Shown here: piece by piece, positions 33,783 through 42,183 of the stretch
Position numbering within the stretch: position 1 is the first letter of the stretch
Layout of the letters: the number at the start of each line of letters is the position of its first letter
Origin: Flavobacterium tyrosinilyticum
GTDB taxonomy: Bacteria; Bacteroidota; Bacteroidia; Flavobacteriales; Flavobacteriaceae
DNA: 64,000 bases
Assembly: GCF_023656565.1 (NCBI RefSeq)
Contig: NZ_JAMOKG010000001.1
Span: 192,456-256,455 of the forward strand
Direction of reading: 5' to 3'
Made by a program: the position numbers and the translations under genes
The notes under the pieces: model-generated
What the model was told of the DNA's origin: nothing
Databases searched by the model: none
The model's input: only the letters and a program-made list of their open reading frames with translations

Positions 33783-34778
33783 ATGACAATTGCAAAAATC
33801 TACCAGAACTTTTTTCTACGAAACCTAATCGTAAACACACTTGTTTATTTAGTTATTTTCGCCTGTATTTACGACGAAGTCAAACTCGACGGACATAGCT
33901 GGTCTTATATTCTGGGTAAAATTGCCATGGGCTATTTTCCTTGTATTGTCTGGATTACGATCTTTAATATCTGTATTATTAAGCCTTTTTTATTTCATAA
34001 AAGGTTTAAAATCTTTTTTACGCTTCTTGCCATTTATTGGACTTGTTTTTATTTCTTCATGAACTGGTTCCTTCCGCTTGTAGAGTTAGGAAATCTAAAA
34101 ACCCTTCAGATCGTATCTTTAATCATAAATGGATGTTTCTTTTATTTCCTGCATATTGTTATTAGCAAAAAAATGAGTCAGGCCGATAAAGACATTATGA
34201 ATTTTAAGTCTGAACTTTCGTTTTTAAAACAGCAGCTGAATCCGCATTTTTTACTGAATGCAATGAATAACCTTTATGGCGAAGCCCTTGCAGAACCCGA
34301 CAAAGTTCCTGATCGAATTCTAAATCTTTCAGAAATGCTGCGCTACCAAATTGAAGCTTCTAAAAAGGATTTTGTTTCAATGGAAGAAGAAATCGCTTTT
34401 ATTAAAAAATACATCGAATATTATACCTTTAGAAACGAAAGACTGGCCGTAAAACAGAACATTGAAGGTCTGCACGGTCAAATCGAAATTCCGCCTTTGT
34501 TTTTTCTGCCTTTGGTTGAAAACGCTGTCAAGTTTTCTGCCGAAACAGTAGAACCGTTTATTAATCTGGATTTGAAAGTACAATGCCGAGGCGTTATTTT
34601 TACCTTAAAAAACAATTATCTCGATTCGGGTTCGCGACTTTCGAGCACAGGAATCGGAATTGAAAATCTAAAAAGACGTTTGGAAGTTTATGGCTTAAAA
34701 CACAATTTAAGCTGTAAAAAAGATAAAAATATATTTACCGTAAAATTGACCATATGGCACTTACCTACCGCTGTCTGA
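33783..34778 (+). CDS. LytS/YehU-type sensor histidine kinase
   Basis: A 331-residue membrane kinase. Four hydrophobic segments lie in about the first 130 residues, then a His_kinase domain with the phosphoacceptor in LKQQLNPHFLLNAMNNLYGE, and an HATPase region (PPLFFLPLVENAVKFSAE and STGIGIENLKRRLEVYG). It should phosphorylate the LytTR response regulator whose gene overlaps its 3' end by 25 bases. The frame is open 29 codons further upstream, but that stretch contains a palindrome and the -7 box, so I start at 33783. Confidence 0.92.
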   Translation: MTIAKIYQNFFLRNLIVNTLVYLVIFACIYDEVKLDGHSWSYILGKIAMGYFPCIVWITIFNICIIKPFLFHKRFKIFFTLLAIYWTCFYFFMNWFLPLVELGNLKTLQIVSLIINGCFFYFLHIVISKKMSQADKDIMNFKSELSFLKQQLNPHFLLNAMNNLYGEALAEPDKVPDRILNLSEMLRYQIEASKKDFVSMEEEIAFIKKYIEYYTFRNERLAVKQNIEGLHGQIEIPPLFFLPLVENAVKFSAETVEPFINLDLKVQCRGVIFTLKNNYLDSGSRLSSTGIGIENLKRRLEVYGLKHNLSCKKDKNIFTVKLTIWHLPTAV

Positions 34779-35467
34779 TAATTGATGACGAATCGCCGGC
34801 ACATAAGGCCTTGATTTCGCACATCTCCAAATTTGACGAACTGGAACATTCTGGAAGCGCTTTTAATGGTATGGAAGCCATAAAACTGCTCAACGAAAAC
34901 CAATACGATATTATTTTTCTCGACATTAATATGCCTGTAATTTCGGGTGTAGAATTAATGGAACTGCAGCCCAAACGCCCAATTACGATTGTAACAACGG
35001 CTTATTCTGATTTTGCGCTTTCGGCTTACCAAAACGATGCGATAGATTATTTAATGAAACCCATTTCGTTCGATAAATTCTCAAAGGCAATAGAAAAAGC
35101 CAAAACGTATCATTCTGGAAATAATCTTAAAAAAGAAAACAGCACCGACGAAAAAGTGCTTTCTTACCGCTCGAACGGACACGTAATTGAAACACCTCTT
35201 TCTGATATTTTATACATAGAAAGTCTAGGCAATTACATGAAATTGTACAACTGCAAATTAAAATCTCCTATTGTCATTTACGGTTCGCTTGCGAGTATAA
35301 GCGCCGAAATTGATTGTGCACATTTCGTACAAGTTCACAGATCTTATATTGTAAATACAACCAAAATTTCTGCTGTTACTACTAAGAATCTTACGATGTC
35401 TAACGGTGATATTATTCCTGTGGGAAGGAAGTATCAGATTTTGTTAAATAATTTGTCAATGAGATAA
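34754..35467 (+). CDS. LytTR-family response regulator
   Basis: A 237-residue regulator. The receiver domain has acidic pocket IIDDE near residue 9, phospho-acceptor Asp in IIFLDINMP near 56, Thr/Lys at VTTAYSDF and LMKP. The LytTR DNA-binding domain (about 135-237) contains ILYIESLGNYMKLY and FVQVHRSYIVN. It forms a two-component system with the upstream kinase and is translationally overlapped with it. Targets unknown; the palindrome at 33688-33730 is a candidate site. Confidence 0.95.
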   Translation: MALTYRCLIIDDESPAHKALISHISKFDELEHSGSAFNGMEAIKLLNENQYDIIFLDINMPVISGVELMELQPKRPITIVTTAYSDFALSAYQNDAIDYLMKPISFDKFSKAIEKAKTYHSGNNLKKENSTDEKVLSYRSNGHVIETPLSDILYIESLGNYMKLYNCKLKSPIVIYGSLASISAEIDCAHFVQVHRSYIVNTTKISAVTTKNLTMSNGDIIPVGRKYQILLNNLSMR

Positions 35468-35516
35468 TCTTTTTTTAATGAGATAATTTGTCAATTTGGA
35501 TAATGAGATAATTTTT

Positions 35517-35549
35517 GAAAAGCTCAACTTTTTTAGGTTGGGCTTTTTT
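35517..35549 (+). terminator. Terminator after the two-component operon
   Basis: AAAAGCTCAAC and GTTGGGCTTTT pair around a T-rich loop and are followed by TTTTTT. Just upstream (35455-35512) the sequence AATGAGATAAT recurs three times. Confidence 0.8.
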
Positions 35550-35697
35550 GTTTTTTAAGGGTTTGTAAAAATGCGTAAAAGTACTTGGTGATGAGTTTTT
35601 ATTTATTGAATTACGGTTTTCCATAAAACCTACAGCTCCACTATTAAGATATTTGTTTTAATCTTTTATCAAAAACATAATATTAAAAAATTTAGCT

Positions 35698-35970
35698 ATG
35701 AAAAAAACTTACCTAATTGGCTATGATTTAAATAAATCTGGTCAAGATTATAAAACTTTAATAGAAGAAATTAAAAAATTAGGAGATTGGTGGCATTGTC
35801 TTGATAGTACATGGATAATAAAATCAGCATCAAGTGCGTCTATAATTAGAGACCATTTAAAAAAATTTATTGATAGCAATGACAGACTATTAGTTGTCTG
35901 TCTTTCAGGTGAAGGAGCTTGGACAGGTTTTTCTGAACAATGCTCAACATGGTTAAAAAATAATCTTTAA
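35698..35970 (+). CDS. Small Cas2-like (SinR-family) protein
   Basis: A 90-residue protein starting KKTYLIGYDLNKSGQDY, with GDWWHCLDSTWIIK and DRLLVVCLSGEGAWTGF. The first strand ending in YDL and the overall small alpha/beta size resemble the Cas2/VapD ferredoxin-like fold, and such proteins are commonly labelled SinR family. There are no cas genes or CRISPR repeats nearby, so an adaptation role is unlikely. It might be a stand-alone nuclease- or toxin-like protein; this is uncertain. Single gene with A+T-rich leader. Confidence 0.65.
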   Translation: MKKTYLIGYDLNKSGQDYKTLIEEIKKLGDWWHCLDSTWIIKSASSASIIRDHLKKFIDSNDRLLVVCLSGEGAWTGFSEQCSTWLKNNL

Positions 35971-36015
35971 TTTAAATTCAATTATTTCTTAATTATTCCC
36001 CTAACAAGCGCGAGC

Positions 36016-36065
36016 GTCTCGCTCGGGAAATCAAAGTATTTCTAATATATTTGCGTGAGCGAGAC
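36016..36065. repeat. Inverted repeat with GAGCGAGAC arms
   Basis: GTCTCGCTC (36016-36024) and GAGCGAGAC (36057-36065), 9 bp perfect. The arms enclose a -7 box. GC-richer than its surroundings, so probably a dispersed repeat. Confidence 0.6.
36046..36053 (+). promoter_or_regulatory. -7 box of the secreted-protein gene at 36103
   Basis: TATATTTG, 49 bases upstream of ATG 36103. It abuts an in-frame GTG at 36055 that I do not use as start. No -33 TTG. Confidence 0.45.
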
Positions 36066-36102
36066 TTTCAAGCTAACAAGATCAAATAAATACATCCCAA
36101 AA

Positions 36103-36489
36103 ATGAATAAAATTATTATTGTATTTTTAATATGCGTTTACAATTTTACCAACGGACAAGAATTAAAATCCCATTCTTTTATAAAAAAAGAGTCTAATAT
36201 AGTAGACAGAGAACAGGAAACAGAAATTACTATAACTGACTCAGAAATCATATTAAAAAATTACGCAAACAATAACACAAAAGATCTAATAAGAATAATT
36301 GAAAGATCAGAAATGAAACCCTACAATGGAATAAATTGTATTTGGTACTATTGTATTTCTGCCGAAAAAGATCTTTTTAGAGGAGGCTATAGAAAAAGCA
36401 TATTCATCTATGATAAAGTGGGCAAGAATATAGTTTTTGCAGATTTTGCCTCTGAAATTGATGTATACTGGACAAAGTTTCTAATATAA
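36103..36489 (+). CDS. Hypothetical secreted protein
   Basis: A 128-residue protein starting MNKIIIVFLICVYNFTNGQE, a typical signal peptide with cleavage expected near residue 18. The mature part is rich in Lys, Glu and Ile and contains NCIWYYCIS and FRGGYRKSIFIYDK. I do not recognise the family. An in-frame GTG at 36055 would add 16 residues before the signal peptide and lies inside an inverted repeat, so ATG 36103 is preferred. Confidence 0.7.
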   Translation: MNKIIIVFLICVYNFTNGQELKSHSFIKKESNIVDREQETEITITDSEIILKNYANNNTKDLIRIIERSEMKPYNGINCIWYYCISAEKDLFRGGYRKSIFIYDKVGKNIVFADFASEIDVYWTKFLI

Positions 36490-36543
36490 ATATTTTTTCT
36501 CTTACCAATACCCACTCAAACAAATTCTTAAAAGAAGAAACAA

Positions 36544-36575
36544 AAAAAGAGACTTTCTCACAAAAGTCTCTTTTT
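36544..36575. terminator. Bidirectional terminator between convergent genes
   Basis: AAAAAGAGACTTT (36544-36556) and AAAGTCTCTTTTT (36563-36575) form a 13-bp stem with a 6-nt loop, A run on one side and T run on the other. Confidence 0.9.
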
Positions 36576-36601
36576 CCATTTTTATATTATTCTCGAAAAT
36601 A

Positions 36602-37003
36602 TTATTTCTCCTTCAACAACTTCTCTAAATACTCCACTTTTTCCTTCTCCGCTTGAACCAAACGCTCATAAAGTTCTACAACTTTATCTAAAGGATTAAA
36701 TGAGCAACTATTATTTTGACCAAATGCACCATTACTATTTGCAAAATTAGGCTCGTTAAAAGTATTAAAGTAATTGAATACTCCTTCATCACTAAAATTC
36801 TTAATAGTTTCTACAGAAACCCCTAAAGCTTCGGCAATTTTAGTTAGTCTTTCATCATCAATGTTTTCACTTCCTTCAAGAGTAGAAACATATTGCTGGC
36901 TCATACCAAGGGCAATCGCTAGCGCTTCTTGTTTCATACCTCTAAACTCTCTAATTCGGCTGATATTTCTGCCAATATGTTTTGGTTTTGTTGCTGTGCT
37001 CAT
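36602..37003 (-). CDS. XRE-family helix-turn-helix regulator
   Basis: A 133-residue DNA-binding protein with a HTH_3 domain at about residues 10-65 (ISRIREFRGMKQEALAIALG then MSQQYVSTLEGSENID). An Asn/Phe-rich linker follows, then a helical C-terminus (VVELYERLVQAEKEKVEYLE) likely to mediate dimerisation. Its -7 box ends 4 bases before the ATG. Target genes unknown. Confidence 0.92.
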   Translation of the reverse strand: MSTATKPKHIGRNISRIREFRGMKQEALAIALGMSQQYVSTLEGSENIDDERLTKIAEALGVSVETIKNFSDEGVFNYFNTFNEPNFANSNGAFGQNNSCSFNPLDKVVELYERLVQAEKEKVEYLEKLLKEK

Positions 37004-37007
37004 AATT

Positions 37008-37015
37008 CAAAGATA
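37008..37015 (-). promoter_or_regulatory. -7 box of the XRE regulator gene, abutting the start codon
   Basis: Minus-strand TATCTTTG with 4 bases to the ATG at 37003; predicts a leaderless message. Confidence 0.55.
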
Positions 37016-37069
37016 TTTAAAATTCTTTAATTTTTTTTAATTTCAAGAAATCTCTTACTTTAAAAAAAA

Positions 37070-37507
37070 CTAAATATTTTGCTCTCCGTATTTCTTATTT
37101 CTAAACAACGCTGCAAGTGCCCCAGTTGACCATAAAGCCAGGAAAATTAAAACGGGTTGAAAAAACAAACGTATTAAACGCGCCTGATCTGTGTCGAGTC
37201 CAAAGGCAGAAGTTCCGTTTAGGTATTGTGCTATATTTCCTGGGAAAACTAACACGTAAAATATGGCCAGCGTTATTCCGACTTTCACTTTGTATTGGGT
37301 TAAAAATACCATTGCCAAACCTAAAGCAATTTCGACAATTCCAGAAAGTATAACTACCAAATCTTTGTCCAGAGGAACCCAATTGGGAACCTGTGCCTGA
37401 AAATCTGTTCTCTGAAAAGTAAAATGTCCGATAGCAGCTGTTATCATAAACAATCCCAAAAATATTCGAATAAAATTTTGAAGCTTTGAAGTTTTTATAT
37501 GTTCCAT
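37070..37507 (-). CDS. DoxX-like membrane protein
   Basis: A 145-residue integral membrane protein with four hydrophobic segments (about 10-30, 47-67, 73-92, 108-132). It resembles the DoxX/DoxX-like family; the sequence RIFLGLFMITAAIGHF and the pattern GIVEIALGLAMVFL are typical. Function of these proteins is poorly defined, with redox roles suggested. A -7 box lies 34 bases upstream. Confidence 0.8.
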   Translation of the reverse strand: MEHIKTSKLQNFIRIFLGLFMITAAIGHFTFQRTDFQAQVPNWVPLDKDLVVILSGIVEIALGLAMVFLTQYKVKVGITLAIFYVLVFPGNIAQYLNGTSAFGLDTDQARLIRLFFQPVLIFLALWSTGALAALFRNKKYGEQNI

Positions 37508-37830
37508 ATCTAATTATTATTTTTTTAAATGAACTTTCTACCAAATTTACAAGAATTAAAGTGAGATTTTTTCTATATTTTTAATATCATTTTTGTTTAA
37601 TAACCATATCATCTTATTTTAATTGAAAATAAAAAATGATTTCTTTCGTTTTTGTCATCGCCTAATATTGTTACCGAAACTATTTTTTTCCTGCCTCTAA
37701 TCCTCTCTCAAAATATACAAATTTGCAATTTTGTTAATTCTTTTCTTAAAAAAAGTATAGATTAAAGTAACTTTTCCTACTTAATTCTTTAAATTCGCCG
37801 CCAACCAACCCCTAAGCTATTTAATAACCA
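37508..37830. other. Divergent intergenic region between DoxX-like and zinc-ribbon genes
   Basis: An A+T-rich 323-bp spacer. It contains the minus-strand -7 box for the DoxX gene at 37542-37549. I see no exact box for the plus-strand gene and no palindrome or RNA gene. Confidence 0.6.
37542..37549 (-). promoter_or_regulatory. -7 box of the DoxX-like gene
   Basis: Minus-strand TAAATTTG, 34 bases upstream of the ATG at 37507. Confidence 0.45.
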
Positions 37831-38295
37831 ATGTCCATTTTTAATCTTTTTAAAAGATCTACTGTAAAATGTCCAAGATGCCTTGGAAAAAGATTTGTTG
37901 ATTGGGATGATATCCGCCGTTTAAACCGACAATTGAAATGGGTTCCCGCACCATGCGCCTATTGCGATGCAACAGGAAGAGTCCCAAAAGAAATGCTTTC
38001 AAAGGTTTCTGTCGATTGTATGTATCTCACAATCGATTTACCAGAATCTGTAATCGAAAAAATAAAAGAAGGCGATCCTGAAACAGTCGAAAAAGGAAAG
38101 CTACGCGAACTTTTTGTAGATCATCTTATACAATATTCAGAACATCATTACCTTACAGAAAATCTTGATGCCGAAAGCATTGCCAATTTGTATTTAAAAT
38201 TTGAGGCAGAAAAAGCTCCTTTTGCTGTAACCAAAGAAGAATTAATAAAATACATTCAAGGCGTAATCGAACTAAAGAAAACGGTGTTACAATAA
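37831..38295 (+). CDS. Zinc-ribbon protein of unknown function
   Basis: A 154-residue soluble protein. The first 50 residues carry CPRCLGKRFVDWDD and CAYCDATGRV, two CxxC knuckles in the style of the DnaJ cysteine-rich region, so a zinc site is likely. The rest is helical and acidic (LPESVIEKIKEGDPETVEKG, then two helices). I do not recognise a named family. It stands alone, with 573 bp to the next gene, most of which is a large inverted repeat. Confidence 0.75.
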   Translation: MSIFNLFKRSTVKCPRCLGKRFVDWDDIRRLNRQLKWVPAPCAYCDATGRVPKEMLSKVSVDCMYLTIDLPESVIEKIKEGDPETVEKGKLRELFVDHLIQYSEHHYLTENLDAESIANLYLKFEAEKAPFAVTKEELIKYIQGVIELKKTVLQ

Positions 38296-38527
38296 TATTC
38301 GCGGCTCAGCTACTCAAAATCTACAACCGTTTACAAAAACAGGTAAAAACACCTATAGCCACCATTTTATTTAGTGGTAATATTGCGGTAAATAATTTTT
38401 AGTTTCTAAAAAAGCTTCTAGAGAGCTTCTTAATTTTTTGTCACTTTTTTTTTGGAACAGAAAGTGGAATTTCAAATCGCTGGTACCGATTGGAAATTTC
38501 ACTTTTTTTTGTTTTTAACTGTGATGT

Positions 38528-38782
38528 TTTTTTACCGCAAAGTGCGCAAAGAATTTACGCAAAGTTCACAAAGTTTTTTTTTTGAAAAGCTTGTGAAGAC
38601 TCAAAGCTTTATCTACACAAAGCTTTGTCCACTTTGCGTAATTCTTAAACACAAAGCACACAAAGATTTTTTTAGAAAACCAAGAAGGAAAGCTTTCTTT
38701 GCGAACTCACAAACCTATTATGCATCACTTAAAAAACTTGGCGAACTTTGCGTAAATTCTTTGCGCACTTTGCGTTAAAAAA
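38528..38782. repeat. Large inverted repeat with 52-bp arms
   Basis: Arms 38528-38579 and 38731-38782 match at 49 of 52 positions, built from GCAAAG/CTTTGC units. The 151 bp inside contain further CAAAG/CTTTG units in both orientations (about 38600-38700), suggesting older nested copies. It fills most of the 573-bp spacer 38296-38868; a shorter GGAATTTC-type palindrome lies at about 38465-38505. A 108-codon open frame across the palindrome is not a gene. Confidence 0.88.
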
Positions 38783-38828
38783 CACGATCTTTAATCCAAA
38801 AAACTTTTCAAAATCAAATTTCAGGCTG

Positions 38829-38836
38829 TACTTTTG
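38829..38836 (+). promoter_or_regulatory. -7 box of the TMEM143-like gene
   Basis: TACTTTTG, 32 bases before ATG 38869; no clear -33 TTG. Confidence 0.45.
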
Positions 38837-38868
38837 CGTTCTGTAAATGCCACGAAATTAAAGTCCAA

Positions 38869-40116
38869 ATGACTAGAGAACATTATATTCCATTCAACAA
38901 AGAATTCTTACTGGAACAGCAAATCGCAGCTTTTGCTGAAAATCCAGAAAAGGTTAGCGATTTTAAGAAATTGTTCGAAATTATCGAACATTATTATCAT
39001 TACGAATCTTTTAATCTTAATCGAAATCTAAAACAGCATTACGCGCTTTACGATCCAGATTTAAGCGAAAAAGAACGTGAACAGTTTATTAATAAAAGTG
39101 ATTTTCCTGTTTTTAAAGAAACGCTTTTAAAGGTTTTAGAACGTGGAAATTATTATAGAATTGACCAAGAAGCTTTAGACGAAGCCTTTAATGAATCTGA
39201 TTTGGTGGGCCTGAATCTTGCGATCGATTTTAACGCTTTTAAAGATTTTGAACTCTACGCACGCGGGCATCATAAAGCAAAAGAAAAAGTCAAAAAATAC
39301 TTTTTCTGGACCAAAGAAGTGGAGATTGAATATTACGATCGTGTTCTCATTTACCTCAATTACAGCGATGCAGATTACCTCAAAGAAAAGAAAGTCAAAT
39401 TGGGCAAAATGCCAATCGATCCAGGTTCTATTGCATTAAAGATCTTTAAACGCGTTCCTAAGAATGATCTCGAAACGGTTTTCCCCAATGCTATTCCGAA
39501 AATGTCTCTGAAGGATAAATTATTGCTTTGGGTTCCGGGTGTTTTTGGTGGACTTTCTCTATTAAGCGCCAAAGTGATTCCTGCTTTGATTAATATGTAC
39601 GAAGCTTATCAAACGGGCGAAACAATTGATCTCTTAAACAGTAAGACGTCCTTAAATCAAGGTTTAATTGCATTGGGAATCTTAGGAGCGTATTGTTTCC
39701 GTCAATACAATAACTTTATAAACAAAAAAATCCGATATTCTAAAACACTTTCAGACAGTTTGTATTTTAAGAATGTTGGTAACAATAGCGGCGCATTTTA
39801 TTCTTTATTAAATTCTTCTGAAGAAGAAGCTTTGAAAGAAACGATTCTTGCCTATACTTTTTTGCACGAAAGTGAAAAATCTTTAACTGCCGAAGAGCTA
39901 GACGATAAAATAGAATCTTGGTTTAAAACCAAACTAAATACCGATTTGGATTTTGATGTAAACGATGCTTTAGCAAAACTAAAAAGCATTGGTTTAGGAA
40001 TAGAAACTAACGGAAAATGGAATGTCATTCGACTCAATGAAGCACTTGTTGCCATTGACGAATTATGGGATAATGTTTTTCAGTATAACCAGAAAGTTGA
40101 TTCTTTAAAAAATTAA
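38869..40116 (+). CDS. TMEM143/DUF3754 family protein
   Basis: A 415-residue protein of the DUF3754 family, whose eukaryotic member is TMEM143. A long soluble N-terminal half begins MTREHYIPFNKEFLLEQQ. Two membrane helices lie near 220-240 (LLLWVPGVFGGLSLLSAKVI) and 265-280 (QGLIALGILGAYCF). The segment YSKTLSDSLYFKNVGNNSGA and a C-terminal acidic helical domain follow. Function unknown. The DUF2199 gene follows after 2 bases, so the two are co-translated. Confidence 0.85.
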   Translation: MTREHYIPFNKEFLLEQQIAAFAENPEKVSDFKKLFEIIEHYYHYESFNLNRNLKQHYALYDPDLSEKEREQFINKSDFPVFKETLLKVLERGNYYRIDQEALDEAFNESDLVGLNLAIDFNAFKDFELYARGHHKAKEKVKKYFFWTKEVEIEYYDRVLIYLNYSDADYLKEKKVKLGKMPIDPGSIALKIFKRVPKNDLETVFPNAIPKMSLKDKLLLWVPGVFGGLSLLSAKVIPALINMYEAYQTGETIDLLNSKTSLNQGLIALGILGAYCFRQYNNFINKKIRYSKTLSDSLYFKNVGNNSGAFYSLLNSSEEEALKETILAYTFLHESEKSLTAEELDDKIESWFKTKLNTDLDFDVNDALAKLKSIGLGIETNGKWNVIRLNEALVAIDELWDNVFQYNQKVDSLKN

Positions 40117-40118
40117 AA

Positions 40119-40634
40119 ATGTATACCTACACATGTTCTTGCTGCGGAGAGGTCTTTGATGAAATGCCTTTGTGTTTTGGAAATGAATTTCCTGCTTATT
40201 ATTTTTCCATTCCGCCCGAAGAAAGAGAACAAAGAATTGAATTCGGAGGAAGCTGGTGCTACATCGATGAAGAACATTTTTTTCATCGTGGCAGATTAAC
40301 CATTCCTATTCTAGATTATCATGAAGATTTGGTTTTTAATGTTTGGACAACGATAAGTGAAGATAATTTCTGTGTGCGAATGGAATTATGGGAAGATCCA
40401 AATCGAGTAAATCAAGAGCCTTATTTTGGTTGGATGCAAACCAATGTGCCTACTTATGGCAAAACTATTTCGCTTAAAACAATTGCAATCGAACAAGGTT
40501 TAGGATTAATTCCCGAAATAAAAATGATTGAAGAAAATCATCCTTTGATGCTAGATCAAGAAAACGGAATTACATTAGAAAAAGCCATTTCTATTGTCGA
40601 TGAAATAATGAAAATAGAGCACGGTAAAACCTAA
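40119..40634 (+). CDS. DUF2199 family protein
   Basis: A 171-residue soluble protein with the DUF2199 pattern: an N-terminal zinc-knuckle-like YTCSCCGEVFDEMPLCFG, then SWCYIDEEHFFHRGRLTIPI near 46 and EPYFGWMQTNVPTYG near 103. Role unknown. It is the second gene after the TMEM143-like gene. Confidence 0.88.
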   Translation: MYTYTCSCCGEVFDEMPLCFGNEFPAYYFSIPPEEREQRIEFGGSWCYIDEEHFFHRGRLTIPILDYHEDLVFNVWTTISEDNFCVRMELWEDPNRVNQEPYFGWMQTNVPTYGKTISLKTIAIEQGLGLIPEIKMIEENHPLMLDQENGITLEKAISIVDEIMKIEHGKT

Positions 40635-40679
40635 AAGAAATTTCATTAGATTTACGCATCTAACCTTAAAACCACAAAA

Positions 40680-41144
40680 ATGAGAACATTAGATCAATGG
40701 TTTGCAGAATATGCCGTAAGTCATCAGAACCCAAAAAACAAAGCGATACATTATATTTGTGTACCTGCTATTTACTTTTCGATCGTTGGTTTACTTATGA
40801 GTATTCCGAGTACGATAATCTCTCATACCTTACAATTAAATGCACCTATTATTGAAAATTGGGCATTTCTGGTTTTGCTTTTTGTTCTCGTTTTTTACAT
40901 CAGATTATCGATTGCCATGGCTGCTAAAATTGCCATTTTTTCTATGCTTTGCTTAGTTGTCAATTATTACATCTCGCAATTGGTTCCATTATGGATCTTC
41001 TCGATTGGTGTCTTTGCTTTGGCATGGATTGGACAATTTTACGGGCATAATATCGAAGGTAAAAAACCTTCATTCCTTAAAGATCTTCAGTTTTTATTGA
41101 TTGGTCCAGCTTGGGTGGTAGAGAATTTATTTTCGAAGAAATAA
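40680..41144 (+). CDS. Mpo1-like (DUF962) membrane protein
   Basis: A 154-residue membrane protein of the DUF962/Mpo1 family; the yeast member is an iron-dependent dioxygenase for 2-hydroxy fatty acids. Histidines expected to hold iron appear in YAVSHQNPKNKAIHYICVP near residue 11 and in IGQFYGHNIEGKKPSF near 118, among four hydrophobic helices. Activity in bacteria is inferred from the family. It is followed at 7 bases by a methyltransferase gene. Confidence 0.85.
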   Translation: MRTLDQWFAEYAVSHQNPKNKAIHYICVPAIYFSIVGLLMSIPSTIISHTLQLNAPIIENWAFLVLLFVLVFYIRLSIAMAAKIAIFSMLCLVVNYYISQLVPLWIFSIGVFALAWIGQFYGHNIEGKKPSFLKDLQFLLIGPAWVVENLFSKK

Positions 41145-41151
41145 AAGCAGA

Positions 41152-42045
41152 ATGAAAGCTGCAAAAACAAGTAGAACGGCCCAATATATGGCCTTCTTTA
41201 GAGCATTGGAAACTAAACGGAATGCGAACGAAAGATTGTTTTCTGATCCTTATGCCATACATTTTATAGACTTTAAGCTGAGACTTGCAGTACGTCTGTC
41301 TCAATTTCCTTTTTTTAGGAAATATATCAATGGCATCATAAACAAAAAGATTCCAGGAGCTCTTTCTTCTGGAATTGCAAGAACAAAATATATTGATAGT
41401 CTACTGGAAAATTCGATCTCCGAAGGCGTAAAACAAGTCATCATTTTAGGTGCCGGATTTGATACTAGAGCAATTCGTCTTGATGCACTAAAATCGATTC
41501 CCGTAATAGAAATCGACCATCCGAATACTTCAAATTTTAAGGCTGAAATCCATAAGAAACGTATCGGTAAAATTCCAGAAAATGTGGCTTTTCTTCAAAT
41601 TGATTTTAATAAAGAAGATCTAAATCAGCTGGCATTAAAACACAATCTCGACTTTTCAAAACCTACCACGATAATCTGGGAAGGTGTTACCAATTATTTA
41701 ACCGAAGAAGCGGTAAAAAGTACTTTTTCATTTATTTCAAAATTTGCCCACAACAGTCAAATTATTTTTACTTACGTACATAAAGACATCCTTCAAAATC
41801 CTGATGCTTTTTTAGGAGGAAAAAAATTGTTAGAAGATCTTAAAAGCATAGAAGAACATTGGACTTTTGGTTTACTTCCTGAAGAAGTGCCTAGCTTTTT
41901 AAATCTGTTTGGAATTAAACTTTTGGAAGATTTGGGAGCCGATGAATACCGCGAAAGATTTCTCCCCGATCGCTCTGAAAAAGGTTACGAATTTTATCGG
42001 ACTGCAATTGGCATAAAAGAACCCCATTTTTCTTCTACGATCTAA
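41152..42045 (+). CDS. SAM-dependent methyltransferase, LCMT/PPM1-like
   Basis: A 297-residue class I methyltransferase of the leucine carboxyl methyltransferase-like family, typical of bacterial proteins with unknown acceptors. It begins with ARTAQYMAFFRALE-like sequence (SRTAQYMAFFRALETKR). The SAM loop is VIILGAGFDTRAIRL near residue 99, the acidic residue in EIDHPNT near 121, and IWEGVTNYLTEEAV near 176. It shares a short operon with the Mpo1-like gene, which hints at a lipid or hydroxy-acid substrate, though this is inference. Confidence 0.88.
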   Translation: MKAAKTSRTAQYMAFFRALETKRNANERLFSDPYAIHFIDFKLRLAVRLSQFPFFRKYINGIINKKIPGALSSGIARTKYIDSLLENSISEGVKQVIILGAGFDTRAIRLDALKSIPVIEIDHPNTSNFKAEIHKKRIGKIPENVAFLQIDFNKEDLNQLALKHNLDFSKPTTIIWEGVTNYLTEEAVKSTFSFISKFAHNSQIIFTYVHKDILQNPDAFLGGKKLLEDLKSIEEHWTFGLLPEEVPSFLNLFGIKLLEDLGADEYRERFLPDRSEKGYEFYRTAIGIKEPHFSSTI

Positions 42046-42183
42046 CTTATTTTTTGATTGTTCTGAAACTATTCTATGTTTTTTATGCTAACATTTTCTT
42101 AATAAAAATCGTACAAAGGCAACATTGTATAATTTAGCATTCGTTAAAATTTAAGAAATCATCAATCAAAAAACCAAAAACAA

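Noticed and set aside
37101..37544. 147-codon open frame on the minus strand
   Set aside because: It overlaps the DoxX-like gene in another frame and lacks the membrane segments and family features of that protein.
38452..38778. Open frame of 108 codons on the plus strand
   Set aside because: It lies across the 52-bp inverted repeat, and its composition reflects the repeat units; no recognisable domain or start context.
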